Translations under genes and position numbers: made by a program | Source: Fibrobacter sp. UBA4223 | Lineage (GTDB): Bacteria; Fibrobacterota; Fibrobacteria; Fibrobacterales; Fibrobacteraceae | Direction of reading: 5' to 3' | Length of the DNA stretch: 64,000 nt | Assembly (NCBI GenBank): GCA_002382975.1 | Contig: DFTB01000016.1 | Span: 1-64,000 of the forward strand | Part shown: in pieces, positions 39,247 to 46,732 of the stretch | Position numbering within the stretch: position 1 is the stretch's first letter | Layout of the letters: each line of letters starts with the position of its first letter | Notes under the pieces: generated by a model | Database searches by the model: none | The model's input: the letters and a program-made list of their open reading frames with translations, nothing else | Told to the model about the DNA's origin: nothing

Positions 39247-39804
39247 TTACGTTTCCAAGTCCATCAGGTCGAAATACATCAGCCTCGTGTGAGGGTCGTT
39301 GTCGTCCTGCGTCATGAAGCGGAAACCATTCTTCACGTAAAACGGGACTGCCTCCAAGTAGGCATCCACCGTCAAGAAACGACAACCCGTCTTGTTCTCT
39401 ATAACGAACATGGACTTGATGTAATCCAACACCGTAGTCCCAATCTGCCGCCCCTTGGCAGATGTTTCCACACCAAGGCGACACAACTTAACCGCTGGGT
39501 AACTTTTCAACCGTTTTTCGTTTGGAAACCCCCGCTTTTTTCGGAATCGATTGAACTCCGCTCGGTCCTTGAAATCCGTAATGGCCACCTTGTCGTTTGC
39601 AAGGCTACAATAGGCGAGAATCTGGCCGGAAACATCATCTACATAGGCATAGCTAACCGAAAGCAGATGCTTTTGAAAAGCAGAAGCCCGATGAAGAATA
39701 AAATCATCCAAGTCAGCATCGCCGCAACTGAAATTTTTCACAATGTTGTTCGGATCAAGCCGAATAAAACTTTTTGTAGATATATCTACGCATTGTCGAA
39801 CCAT
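39247..39804 (-). CDS. GNAT acetyltransferase, probable toxin
   Basis: A 185-residue GNAT protein resembling TacT/AtaT-type toxins that acetylate aminoacyl-tRNA. Seen: an early Phe-Ser-Cys-Gly-Asp-Ala-Asp-Leu-Asp-Asp-Phe, very characteristic of this toxin group, Cys-Arg-Leu-Gly-Val as the strand before the acetyl-CoA loop, a Lys-Gly-Arg-Gln-Ile-Gly loop, and Tyr-Val-Lys-Asn-Gly-Phe-Arg near the end. The start overlaps the small upstream gene by 19 bases, with GGAGG upstream. Substrate is inferred from the family. Confidence 0.8.
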   Translation of the reverse strand: MVRQCVDISTKSFIRLDPNNIVKNFSCGDADLDDFILHRASAFQKHLLSVSYAYVDDVSGQILAYCSLANDKVAITDFKDRAEFNRFRKKRGFPNEKRLKSYPAVKLCRLGVETSAKGRQIGTTVLDYIKSMFVIENKTGCRFLTVDAYLEAVPFYVKNGFRFMTQDDNDPHTRLMYFDLMDLET

Positions 39805-40004
39805 GGGTCGATACCTCCGTTGGCCGCTTCACGGGCACGCTTTGCAGCCATGCCATGCTCATAGGCCTTTTTCATGAATTCGTAATTCCGCAGGCGGCGG
39901 GCACGAATTTCCGGAGGTTCCGGGTGCCGCTCTTCCATACGGGCCAAAAACCGGCGAGCATCCTCGCCGAACAGGATAGGAGTTTCTCGTATTTCGCGAG
40001 CCAT
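39786..40004 (-). CDS. Small antitoxin-like protein paired with the GNAT gene
   Basis: A 72-residue protein starting Met-Ala-Arg-Glu-Ile-Arg-Glu-Thr-Pro-Ile-Leu, then Gly-Glu-Asp-Ala-Arg-Arg-Phe-Leu. GAGGAA lies just before ATG 40004. The Pro-X-Leu...Gly-X-Asp-Ala-X-X-Phe sequence with a basic helical tail is common in small genes placed directly before GNAT toxins. It ends 19 bases into the toxin gene. Antitoxin function is inferred from size and position. No ribbon-helix-helix motif is obvious. Confidence 0.65.
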   Translation of the reverse strand: MAREIRETPILFGEDARRFLARMEERHPEPPEIRARRLRNYEFMKKAYEHGMAAKRAREAANGGIDPWFDNA

Positions 40005-40137
40005 AATTCCTCTTCTGTTATACCATATAGAAAACTGACCAAAGGCCAGGCGGCAACCAGTCAAGTCGGTTCCTTTATTTACAATATACTAAAAATAAGA
40101 CAAGAAAGCAATAATTCTTGGCGATTACAAAAAAAAA

Positions 40138-41355
40138 TTACCCCGGGTAATACACCGTCAGTACATCGGGGCCGATGATGGCCGATTCCTTTGCCACGGC
40201 GGAATCGGGCACGCCCGGGAATGCGATTCCCTCGCAATTTTCTTGAGATAAAATCCGCTCTACGGAAGGGTCGGTGGATTTCCAAAGGTCCAGACGATTC
40301 CACAAGGGCGTATTTTTTTCGCCTCGATCACCTGAATTGCCGAAAATCTTTTCGGCTAAATGGGCGCCAGGCTCCACCATCAGGCGGTGCATTCCCCGGC
40401 GTGAAAGTTCCGCAATCATCTCCGTCCAGTTTTCTTCGAAGGTGTTGCCACTTAAAAGGATTGTTTCACCTTTGATGGCGGGCTGTTCAACGCAAGTGAA
40501 CACCAAGCGCGGAATTGATGTAGCATCACCAACCTGCGAAAAGAACTTCAACGCCGAAATTTCCGATTCTCTAAACTCGTGATGCCCGACCCAGAGAATT
40601 TTTACAGGACTGTTGCCATGGGCAAAACGCACATCCAAAGAAGGATTGTCGGCAAGGAGCGTTCCCGCCCCCACCAGGATGGCGTCACTCATGGCCCGCA
40701 GTTCATGGTTCCAGCAGGCTGCTCCCTGCTTTGTGATGTTCAAGGGGGCGGGACGACCGTTACCGCCCTGCATTCCCATGAAACCACTTTCCGAAAGGGC
40801 GACCTTGACTTCTACAAAGGTCTTTTTGTTCCGTACAAAGTAATTATAGGCTTCAAAGAACCGTTCTATTTCGGCAAAGACCACCGCCCCCTCGTTTTCC
40901 GACTCGTCGGGAGAAAGAAGGGTGCAGCCTTCGGCAGAGCAACTGTCGTTCCAGCCGCTTTCGGCGTGGGCCCGCAGGCAGGCGTCCTTGCCCTCGTAAA
41001 CCTTGACGCCGGCAGCTTCCAGAATGCCACGGCTTTTGCCGCGGACAGCCGGGTTCGGGTCGGCATGGGCGAAATACACTTCGGAAATTCCCGCTTCGAC
41101 GATAGCCTTGGTGCAGGGGGGCGTGCGGCCGTAATGGCAGCAGGGCTCCAGCGTCACGAACAAGGCCGCCCCGCGGGCAAGTTCGCCCGCGTCACGCAGA
41201 GCCATGACTTCGGCGTGGGCGTTCCCAGGGCTCTGTGTCGCCCCCCGCCCCACAACCAGGCCGTCTTTCACTACAACGGCACCCACCGCCGGATTCGGGC
41301 GGCTTACGCCGATGGATCCGAAGGAAAGTTCAAGTGCAAGCTGCAGGAAATTCAT
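40138..41355 (-). CDS. ribD: Riboflavin biosynthesis deaminase/reductase
   Basis: A 405-residue two-domain enzyme for the deamination and side-chain reduction steps in riboflavin synthesis. The deaminase half shows Asn-Pro-Ala-Val-Gly-Ala-Val-Val-Val, Asn-Ala-His-Ala-Glu-Val (zinc His and catalytic Glu) and Glu-Pro-Cys-Cys-His-Tyr-Gly-Arg-Thr-Pro-Pro-Cys. The reductase half shows Val-Lys-Val-Ala-Leu-Ser-Glu-Ser-Gly, Asp-Ala-Ile-Leu-Val-Gly-Ala-Gly-Thr-Leu-Leu-Ala-Asp-Asn-Pro and Leu-Met-Val-Glu-Pro-Gly-Ala. It lies 3 kb from the other rib genes, apparently on its own. The reductase part is somewhat diverged, with an insertion at about 155-175. No clear ribosome site precedes ATG 41355. Confidence 0.93.
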   Translation of the reverse strand: MNFLQLALELSFGSIGVSRPNPAVGAVVVKDGLVVGRGATQSPGNAHAEVMALRDAGELARGAALFVTLEPCCHYGRTPPCTKAIVEAGISEVYFAHADPNPAVRGKSRGILEAAGVKVYEGKDACLRAHAESGWNDSCSAEGCTLLSPDESENEGAVVFAEIERFFEAYNYFVRNKKTFVEVKVALSESGFMGMQGGNGRPAPLNITKQGAACWNHELRAMSDAILVGAGTLLADNPSLDVRFAHGNSPVKILWVGHHEFRESEISALKFFSQVGDATSIPRLVFTCVEQPAIKGETILLSGNTFEENWTEMIAELSRRGMHRLMVEPGAHLAEKIFGNSGDRGEKNTPLWNRLDLWKSTDPSVERILSQENCEGIAFPGVPDSAVAKESAIIGPDVLTVYYPG

Positions 41356-41448
41356 AGCAGGAGGAAGTGGTTAGTAAACAGTGGTTAGTGGTTAGGATTG
41401 CGGTTTGGAGTCATTCCACATCACTCACCACTCACAACTCATCACTCG

Positions 41449-41919
41449 TTACTGTTTCGGGAAGGCCAAAAATCCGCCCACCACGTTGAACACCTTGTCG
41501 TATCCGTTTTCGATGAGGAAGTTGGATGCGGCCATGCTGCGCTTGCCGCTACGGCAATAGATCAACAGGTCCTTGTCCTTGGGGAATTCCGAAAGGCGCT
41601 GTTCAATTTCTTGCAGCGGAATGTTGATAGCGCCGGGCGCCATGCCCTCGGCCACTTCGGCAGGAGTGCGCACGTCAATGAGCATGGCACCCGCCTTGCT
41701 CATTTCCAAGGCCTTGTTCCAGTCAATATCCGTAATGGTGGCCTTAGGTGCTTCTGCCGCAGGTGCTGCTTCTACCGACTGTGCCGGCGTCGCAGGGGCT
41801 ACAGCCGCCACAGCCGCCGGAGCCTTCTTTTCTACGGTTGCAGTTTCTTGCTTGGGAGTTTCGTTACAACCGGCCACAAGAAAAGCCGTACAGAAAGCAA
41901 GTCCAATCATCTTTTTCAT
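41449..41919 (-). CDS. Rhodanese-like domain lipoprotein
   Basis: A 156-residue lipoprotein. The signal ends Leu-Val-Ala-Gly-Cys-Asn (Cys18). An Ala/Pro/Glu-rich spacer (20-60) leads to a rhodanese domain: Met-Leu-Ile-Asp-Val-Arg-Thr-Pro-Ala-Glu, Gly-Ala-Ile-Asn-Ile-Pro and the active loop Cys-Arg-Ser-Gly-Lys-Arg-Ser with its Cys. It probably moves sulfur, or handles thiols, in the periplasm. The gene begins one base after the PAS protein gene ends, so both are on one transcript. The 90 bases behind it are GTGGTTAGTAAACAGTGG-type repeat words. Confidence 0.88.
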   Translation of the reverse strand: MKKMIGLAFCTAFLVAGCNETPKQETATVEKKAPAAVAAVAPATPAQSVEAAPAAEAPKATITDIDWNKALEMSKAGAMLIDVRTPAEVAEGMAPGAINIPLQEIEQRLSEFPKDKDLLIYCRSGKRSMAASNFLIENGYDKVFNVVGGFLAFPKQ

Positions 41920-41920
41920 A

Positions 41921-43183
41921 TTATACCTCTTTGTTTTGAAAATCTAGTCTAATATAAGCGCACAGAGCCTGCAAGGCAACGCCGCTCTTTTCTTTTAAGG
42001 GGACCACGTTAAAGAACATGGGACAATCCAGCTCGTCGCCCTCGGATTTCCAGGACACACGACGACCCGTTTCAAAAACTTCAGTCAAGACCTTATTAAA
42101 ATACAATAGAGGCTTTGAAAACGCCACGCTGCTCAAGGGTTTCCCCTGTATCGACGCCAAGTCATCCACATGGAAGGCATTAGCAAAGCATTGGTTCGCC
42201 CCTAGAATTTTGAATTCCCTATCTACCCAGAAAACCCGCAAATCAGGCAAGGACAAAGCCGCCGAGAAAAGAGCATTTTCATTATGGTCCGGATCAAAAA
42301 CAAAATTATCCATCATCAGGTCCAGGCGGTTCGCCACACCCCGGAATACCAGGTTACCCTCTTCGTCAAAAGCGATCAAGCCGCGAAGGTTATACCAAAA
42401 AACATTTCCTTTCTTGTTGAAAAGGCGAATCTTTACCGGAGGATACAACTTATTCTTTTCGATAATGCTGTTGTCCGCCTTGTATTCCAGAACGTAGCGG
42501 TTCGTCAGCTTATCTAAAAGGGCGGCATCCTCTTCGGGCATAATCTTTGTAAGTTCCACACCTCCGGCAGATCGGGGAAGTATCTGGAAATCTTCATCCA
42601 CGATGGGTGTCAAGAATGTCACCAACCGTTTTTCCACATCCAGGCTCCACAAGAAATCCCCTGTCGTTTTCAACATCAAGTCCAGGGTATCCTGTAAATT
42701 CTGGCGCTCCCTGCGGGTTTCCTGTTCCCTGGTTATATTTTTCAGAAAACACACATAATGATATTCCGACAGGGACGCCCGATAAATAAAGCAGCGCAGT
42801 TCATACCACAGAATATCTCTGTCTTCCAATTTTACCGAAAAGAGAAAAGGGATATCCCTATGCTTTTCTGTTTCCTCAAAAAACAAACGCATCCTGCCCC
42901 AATCCTTGGGGTCAAGGAGCTCTTGTAAGCTTTGTCCCTGAACTAATTTTTCTAGCAGAGGTTCTTCGGCAAAAAGAGGCATGCTGTACAGGTAATCCAG
43001 ATTCTGGGACAGCACCACGATTCCCTCGTTCACGTTATTGCCAAAGCGCTTATAGAACTTTTGTTTTTTTCGGCTATCCCTGAGCAGCATAAAGCACACC
43101 AGGCAAACCACCACAAGCAGGACTCCGATGGCCACCGAAGCCATAGCCCAGTCAATACTTCCGATTTTGGGAATCTCCGTCAT
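41921..43183 (-). CDS. Membrane protein with PAS-like domains and no output domain
   Basis: A 420-residue protein. One helix at about 13-35 is followed by two or three PAS-like domains: one near 50-150, ending Tyr-Val-Cys-Phe-Leu-Lys-Asn-Ile-Thr-Arg-Glu, one near 165-300, and one near 315-415 with Phe-Lys-Ile-Leu-Gly-Ala-Asn-Gln-Cys-Phe-Ala. The Asn-Ile-Thr-Arg-Glu-Gln-Glu end is the usual PAS-to-effector linker, but no kinase, GGDEF or EAL domain follows. It may sense a ligand for a partner. ATG 43183 overlaps the upstream gene by 32 bases and lacks a clear ribosome site. Confidence 0.65.
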   Translation of the reverse strand: MTEIPKIGSIDWAMASVAIGVLLVVVCLVCFMLLRDSRKKQKFYKRFGNNVNEGIVVLSQNLDYLYSMPLFAEEPLLEKLVQGQSLQELLDPKDWGRMRLFFEETEKHRDIPFLFSVKLEDRDILWYELRCFIYRASLSEYHYVCFLKNITREQETRRERQNLQDTLDLMLKTTGDFLWSLDVEKRLVTFLTPIVDEDFQILPRSAGGVELTKIMPEEDAALLDKLTNRYVLEYKADNSIIEKNKLYPPVKIRLFNKKGNVFWYNLRGLIAFDEEGNLVFRGVANRLDLMMDNFVFDPDHNENALFSAALSLPDLRVFWVDREFKILGANQCFANAFHVDDLASIQGKPLSSVAFSKPLLYFNKVLTEVFETGRRVSWKSEGDELDCPMFFNVVPLKEKSGVALQALCAYIRLDFQNKEV

Positions 43184-43967
43184 ACTTTTGAAAATACAAT
43201 TTTTTTCGGAGCCACAACCCGTTCCACCCCAGATTTCCGTTGCCAAAGCCGTGAGTTCCGCCCCATTCCAGAAATTTCAAGTTCAGAACCAGCTCCACGC
43301 CCACGCTAAACTGCGGGAATGAGTAAAAACTAGAAAGCGAGCCAAACCTGAAATAGAAATCGTGGCCTACTCCCAAAGATTTGCCGTCCGATTCCACCGA
43401 CAGGGAAAACACTTCGGTTGGCTTCCACAAAAGACTTCCCATTCCCGTCCAAGTTTCGTCGGTAAAGCCCATGGTCCAGAGGCTTCCGTACAAGTTACCC
43501 CATCGAAGGCCCGCACCTGCCTTTATGCGGTGTCGAACCCAGCCAACTTCCCGAGAAACCAAATCCAACAATGTCCCATAACCAGCACCAAATACCGCAG
43601 GGCCTAACCCGTAAGCCCCGTCCAGTTCCCCGTAGTGTTCCCTAAAAAGGCTGTCCATCTCGCTATAAGAGTAGAAGAACGCCACCCGGTAATGCCCGCC
43701 TCCCCATTCCCCGACAGCGCTGGCGGCCCACTGGTCATGCACCTCCGGCACGTTCCAGTAAGAAAACCCGAAAGCTGGTTCCCCCACCCTTGCCGGACTG
43801 GAATACCATCCGGGAAGTCCCGATGAACCCGTAACACTCTTTTTCACAAAGGGCACCGGCGAATCCAGGCCAAAAACGAAACTCGCCAGCAGAAACACCG
43901 GCAGAAAACTACGGACGAACGACAATTCCCACCACCTTTTCAAAAGAGCCCGCCGAAATCCTGACAT
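43152..43967 (-). CDS. Exported protein, probable outer-membrane beta-barrel
   Basis: A protein of about 271 residues with a signal peptide (hydrophobic run ending Leu-Leu-Ala-Ser-Phe-Val-Phe-Gly). The rest is rich in Gly and aromatic residues in alternating patterns (Tyr-Arg-Val-Ala-Phe-Phe-Tyr-Ser, Phe-Tyr-Phe-Arg-Phe-Gly) that suggest a beta-barrel. It overlaps the 3' end of the lamin-tail gene. ATG 43967 is used; TTG 43925, with AGGTGG upstream, would give a neater signal peptide. A PorV/PorP-like role next to a type IX-type substrate is possible, but I recognise no specific family. Confidence 0.6.
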   Translation of the reverse strand: MSGFRRALLKRWWELSFVRSFLPVFLLASFVFGLDSPVPFVKKSVTGSSGLPGWYSSPARVGEPAFGFSYWNVPEVHDQWAASAVGEWGGGHYRVAFFYSYSEMDSLFREHYGELDGAYGLGPAVFGAGYGTLLDLVSREVGWVRHRIKAGAGLRWGNLYGSLWTMGFTDETWTGMGSLLWKPTEVFSLSVESDGKSLGVGHDFYFRFGSLSSFYSFPQFSVGVELVLNLKFLEWGGTHGFGNGNLGWNGLWLRKKLYFQKYDGDSQNRKY

Positions 43968-45312
43968 AGGCCGCACCCACCCCCGTATAATCCTGCACCG
44001 GCACATTCCACCAGGCGTTGGACATGGCAGGCGCCTTCTGTTTCCAGACCACCTGACCCGCGCTGTCCAGCAGGTTCAACATTACCTCCCGGTCGCTTTC
44101 CACCTTTACCCGCAAAGGGTCTCCCCGCTTTCGCAAGACCCTTGACGATAGTTTGTACACAACCGGTTCTTCGCCATATTTTTCAGAATGCCTACCCTGA
44201 AATCCTGGCGTATTTTCAGCCATTCCCGTCTTTGGGTTAAAGCCCGACGGACAGCTCACCGTGAACTTGTCCCAACCGACACTGTCCAAAACGGCATCGC
44301 CATAGCAAAGCGAAAAGGAGCCCGCCGTATTGTTCAGATAGCCGATGGAAGCCTGCACCATTTTCACGTCCTTATACACTACCTGTTCCCGCAGGGCTGC
44401 CGTATCCCTGGACACGAGAATGCTTTCGTAAGGTCCGATGGAATCTGCATCAGCACCCCAGAAGTTCCCGCGACTGCAGTGCCTGATTCTAGACAGGGGA
44501 AGCGCCACCTGGGAGGCATTATAGACCTCCACCCATTCGGGCATGGGTTCTTCTGGGCAATGGTGCACTTCGGTGACCATCAAGGGAGAATTACCCACCT
44601 GAACCACCAGCGTATCCACGCTGTTGTTTACAGAAATTTCGTCGTCGGGCACATGCAAGTGCAATAGAACTGGACTCTTGACCGGAATGGCGAAAGAGAA
44701 AAATTCATTTACATGCAGCGAATCGTTCTTGCCCGAACTCGGACGATACAAGTCCAGATATTCATAATGCAGCCAAGTGTTTTTGCAGCCCGAAACCCTG
44801 CCGGACACCCACCAATGGTCTTCCCTGAATTCGTACTCCACACGGGATATCCCGCAATCGTCCAGGTCCAGTTCGTAAAGGGGATTTCCGTACCCGGGCG
44901 TAGGCTCGTCCAGGATCCACTGGTCCCCGTAGCCCTTGCGCTGAAACGACTTGCCGGCCTTCGGCTTGTCGAGATGGATTGAGTCTGTACAGGTTTTCGC
45001 CTGCAATTTCCAGACAGACTCCCGGGAATTGGGCAGGCTGTAACTGCCCAGGTCGCCACAGGCAATTCCCTCCTTGTCCGGACACAAGGCGTTCCCGTGA
45101 GAAAGAACGAAGCGGCTACCCTCCGGATAAGGAAAACCAAACGCCGCCTTTCCGTCCAGGGAAACAAAAAGGGACTCCGCGAAGAAGGAGGAATCCATGC
45201 GTATTTCCACGAACTCCCCCTGCTGGTCCGGCACCTCTGTCGGGTCAGGAAATATTTCCACAAACTGGGGGCAAGCCACCGCCAGGGAGGAAAAAAACAA
45301 GATGTATTTCAA
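43909..45312 (-). CDS. Secreted lamin-tail-domain protein with type IX-like C-terminus
   Basis: A 467-residue exported protein with a short signal peptide (Met-Lys-Tyr-Ile-Leu-Phe-Phe-Ser-Ser). Two lamin-tail-like domains are visible: Phe-Val-Glu-Ile-Phe-Pro-Asp-Pro with Gly-Glu-Phe-Val-Glu-Ile near 17-140, and Val-Thr-Glu-Val-His-His with Pro-Glu-Trp-Val-Glu-Val-Tyr-Asn near 245-360. The last 65 residues (Arg-Val-Lys-Val-Glu, Leu-Leu-Asp-Ser-Ala-Gly-Gln-Val-Val-Trp, Gly-Ala-Ala-Tyr-Val-Arg-Ile, Val-Val-Arg-Pro) look like a C-terminal sorting domain of type IX secretion or a FlgD-like fold. LTD domains are common in secreted nucleases and wall proteins; here no enzyme domain is seen. Confidence 0.75.
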   Translation of the reverse strand: MKYILFFSSLAVACPQFVEIFPDPTEVPDQQGEFVEIRMDSSFFAESLFVSLDGKAAFGFPYPEGSRFVLSHGNALCPDKEGIACGDLGSYSLPNSRESVWKLQAKTCTDSIHLDKPKAGKSFQRKGYGDQWILDEPTPGYGNPLYELDLDDCGISRVEYEFREDHWWVSGRVSGCKNTWLHYEYLDLYRPSSGKNDSLHVNEFFSFAIPVKSPVLLHLHVPDDEISVNNSVDTLVVQVGNSPLMVTEVHHCPEEPMPEWVEVYNASQVALPLSRIRHCSRGNFWGADADSIGPYESILVSRDTAALREQVVYKDVKMVQASIGYLNNTAGSFSLCYGDAVLDSVGWDKFTVSCPSGFNPKTGMAENTPGFQGRHSEKYGEEPVVYKLSSRVLRKRGDPLRVKVESDREVMLNLLDSAGQVVWKQKAPAMSNAWWNVPVQDYTGVGAAYVRISAGSFEKVVGIVVRP

Positions 45313-45382
45313 GATAAACCCCTAGGGGTTTTCCCTTACTGCTACCCCGAAGGGTGCCACCTTGCGGAACAGGTCAGGGGGC

Positions 45383-46303
45383 TCAATCCACGGCGTAGTC
45401 GCCTGGGAGCATATAGGCAAGAGGATTCACCGGGTTGTTGTTCACCCAGACTTCGTAATGAAGATGGGGGCCAACGGAACGGCCTGTGTTTCCCATATAA
45501 CCGATAATCTGGTAACGGCGGACAAACTGCCCAGGATTGACCAGGGACATCTGCATGTGGCCGTAGCGGGTCACAATCCCGTTGCCATGATTGATGGTCA
45601 CGAAGTTTCCAAAAGTAGAGCTCATCTGGGCCACATCCACCACACCGTCGGCAGAAGCATAGATGGGAGTCCAGCGGTCATTGGCGATATCCACGCCATA
45701 ATGCATCTTGCCCACCTCGCCCGTAACCGGGTGGATACGCGGGCCAAAGGAAGAAGCGTAACGGCCCTGGGTGGGCGAAATAGAAGGCACAAAGCGCCAA
45801 GCGGACTGTTTCTGCTTGATAAAATCGGTCAGGTTGTAGAATGCGCCGCTGTTGTTGTCCAGCTTGCCCTGCAGGCGGTTCGCCTCGTCCCTCAGGTTCG
45901 CCATCTTTTCGAACACGGGGGACGTTTCCATAAGCAACTTGGACTTGGGCTCTACGGAGCCGCCTGTACCCAGGCTGCGCTCCTCTTCGTCGGGCAGGGG
46001 CAGACCATACTTGGAATGGAGCCGCTGTTCGTCACCGAGAAAATCCGCCGACGTGCGGTTCAGGTAATCTACCGTCCCCTGAATCTGGGAGAGGTCGCGG
46101 TCCAGTTCGGCCCGGTCTTCTAGAACGTGGTTCAGCAGACCACGATAGACGGTCGTCGCCGCAAACTGGGCCAAGAAAAGCAAAAAGCCCACCACCAGCA
46201 GGAACTTCAAGAACGGAAGCCCGCGGAACACCAACGACGGCACGTGGAGGGTCACGGACCGGGAGGAATTCTGAAAGTGTATAGTGGTCTTTGCAAAATT
46301 CAC
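45383..46303 (-). CDS. M23 family peptidoglycan endopeptidase-like protein
   Basis: A 306-residue protein: cytoplasmic start, one helix (about 32-50), a coiled coil (about 55-150) and a C-terminal M23/LytM domain. The zinc motif is complete: Met-His-Tyr-Gly-Val-Asp (H and D) and Gly-Pro-His-Leu-His-Tyr-Glu (H-X-H), with Tyr-Gly-His-Met between them. Phe-Gly-Pro-Arg-Ile-His-Pro-Val-Thr-Gly precedes, as in MepM- and DipM-like enzymes. It probably cuts or regulates cutting of wall cross-links. No other gene is joined closely; it is divergent from the DUF349 gene. Confidence 0.9.
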   Translation of the reverse strand: MNFAKTTIHFQNSSRSVTLHVPSLVFRGLPFLKFLLVVGFLLFLAQFAATTVYRGLLNHVLEDRAELDRDLSQIQGTVDYLNRTSADFLGDEQRLHSKYGLPLPDEEERSLGTGGSVEPKSKLLMETSPVFEKMANLRDEANRLQGKLDNNSGAFYNLTDFIKQKQSAWRFVPSISPTQGRYASSFGPRIHPVTGEVGKMHYGVDIANDRWTPIYASADGVVDVAQMSSTFGNFVTINHGNGIVTRYGHMQMSLVNPGQFVRRYQIIGYMGNTGRSVGPHLHYEVWVNNNPVNPLAYMLPGDYAVD

Positions 46304-46436
46304 GGCGCAAAAGATAGAAAAATGAGGGCCTACAAAACACCCCTGGGCCGTTTTTTCCGTTTTTCCAAAAAAATTTGGCGTTTTTGAGCAAAAAAGGGGA
46401 ATTTCCAGCCCCGCACCGTATACAGTTGTCAGTTAT

Positions 46437-46534
46437 GAGTTGTGAGTTGTGAGTTGTGAGTTGTGAGTTGTGAGTTGTGAGTTGTGAGTTGTGAGTTGTG
46501 AGTTGTGAGTTGTGAGGTATGAGGTGTGAGGTAT
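46437..46534. repeat. Tandem heptamer array, GAGTTGT x 11
   Basis: Eleven perfect copies of GAGTTGT (46437-46513) followed by three degenerate copies (GAGGTAT, GAGGTGT, GAGGTAT). It lies in the 429-base divergent gap between the M23 gene and the DUF349 gene, about 200 bases before the latter. Next to it are short C-rich repeats (CCCCTAGATCC-type, 46590-46640) and a small GGGC/GCCC hairpin near 46697-46713, just before the DUF349 ribosome site. I see no gene in this gap. Confidence 0.92.
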
Positions 46535-46732
46535 GAACCTCAAAGGGAGCCTTTGGCGACCGACCTCACTACTCAAAGCGAAGCGACCTCAAACCCCTAA
46601 CCCCTAGATCCTAGCCCCTAGATCCCAGCCCCTAAATCCCCATTTTCTTAAAAAAACATATACATTATTAAAAGTTTTTATGTAAATTACAGGAACGGGC
46701 CCTGAAAAGCCCCTTTACCCTTTGGAGATATT

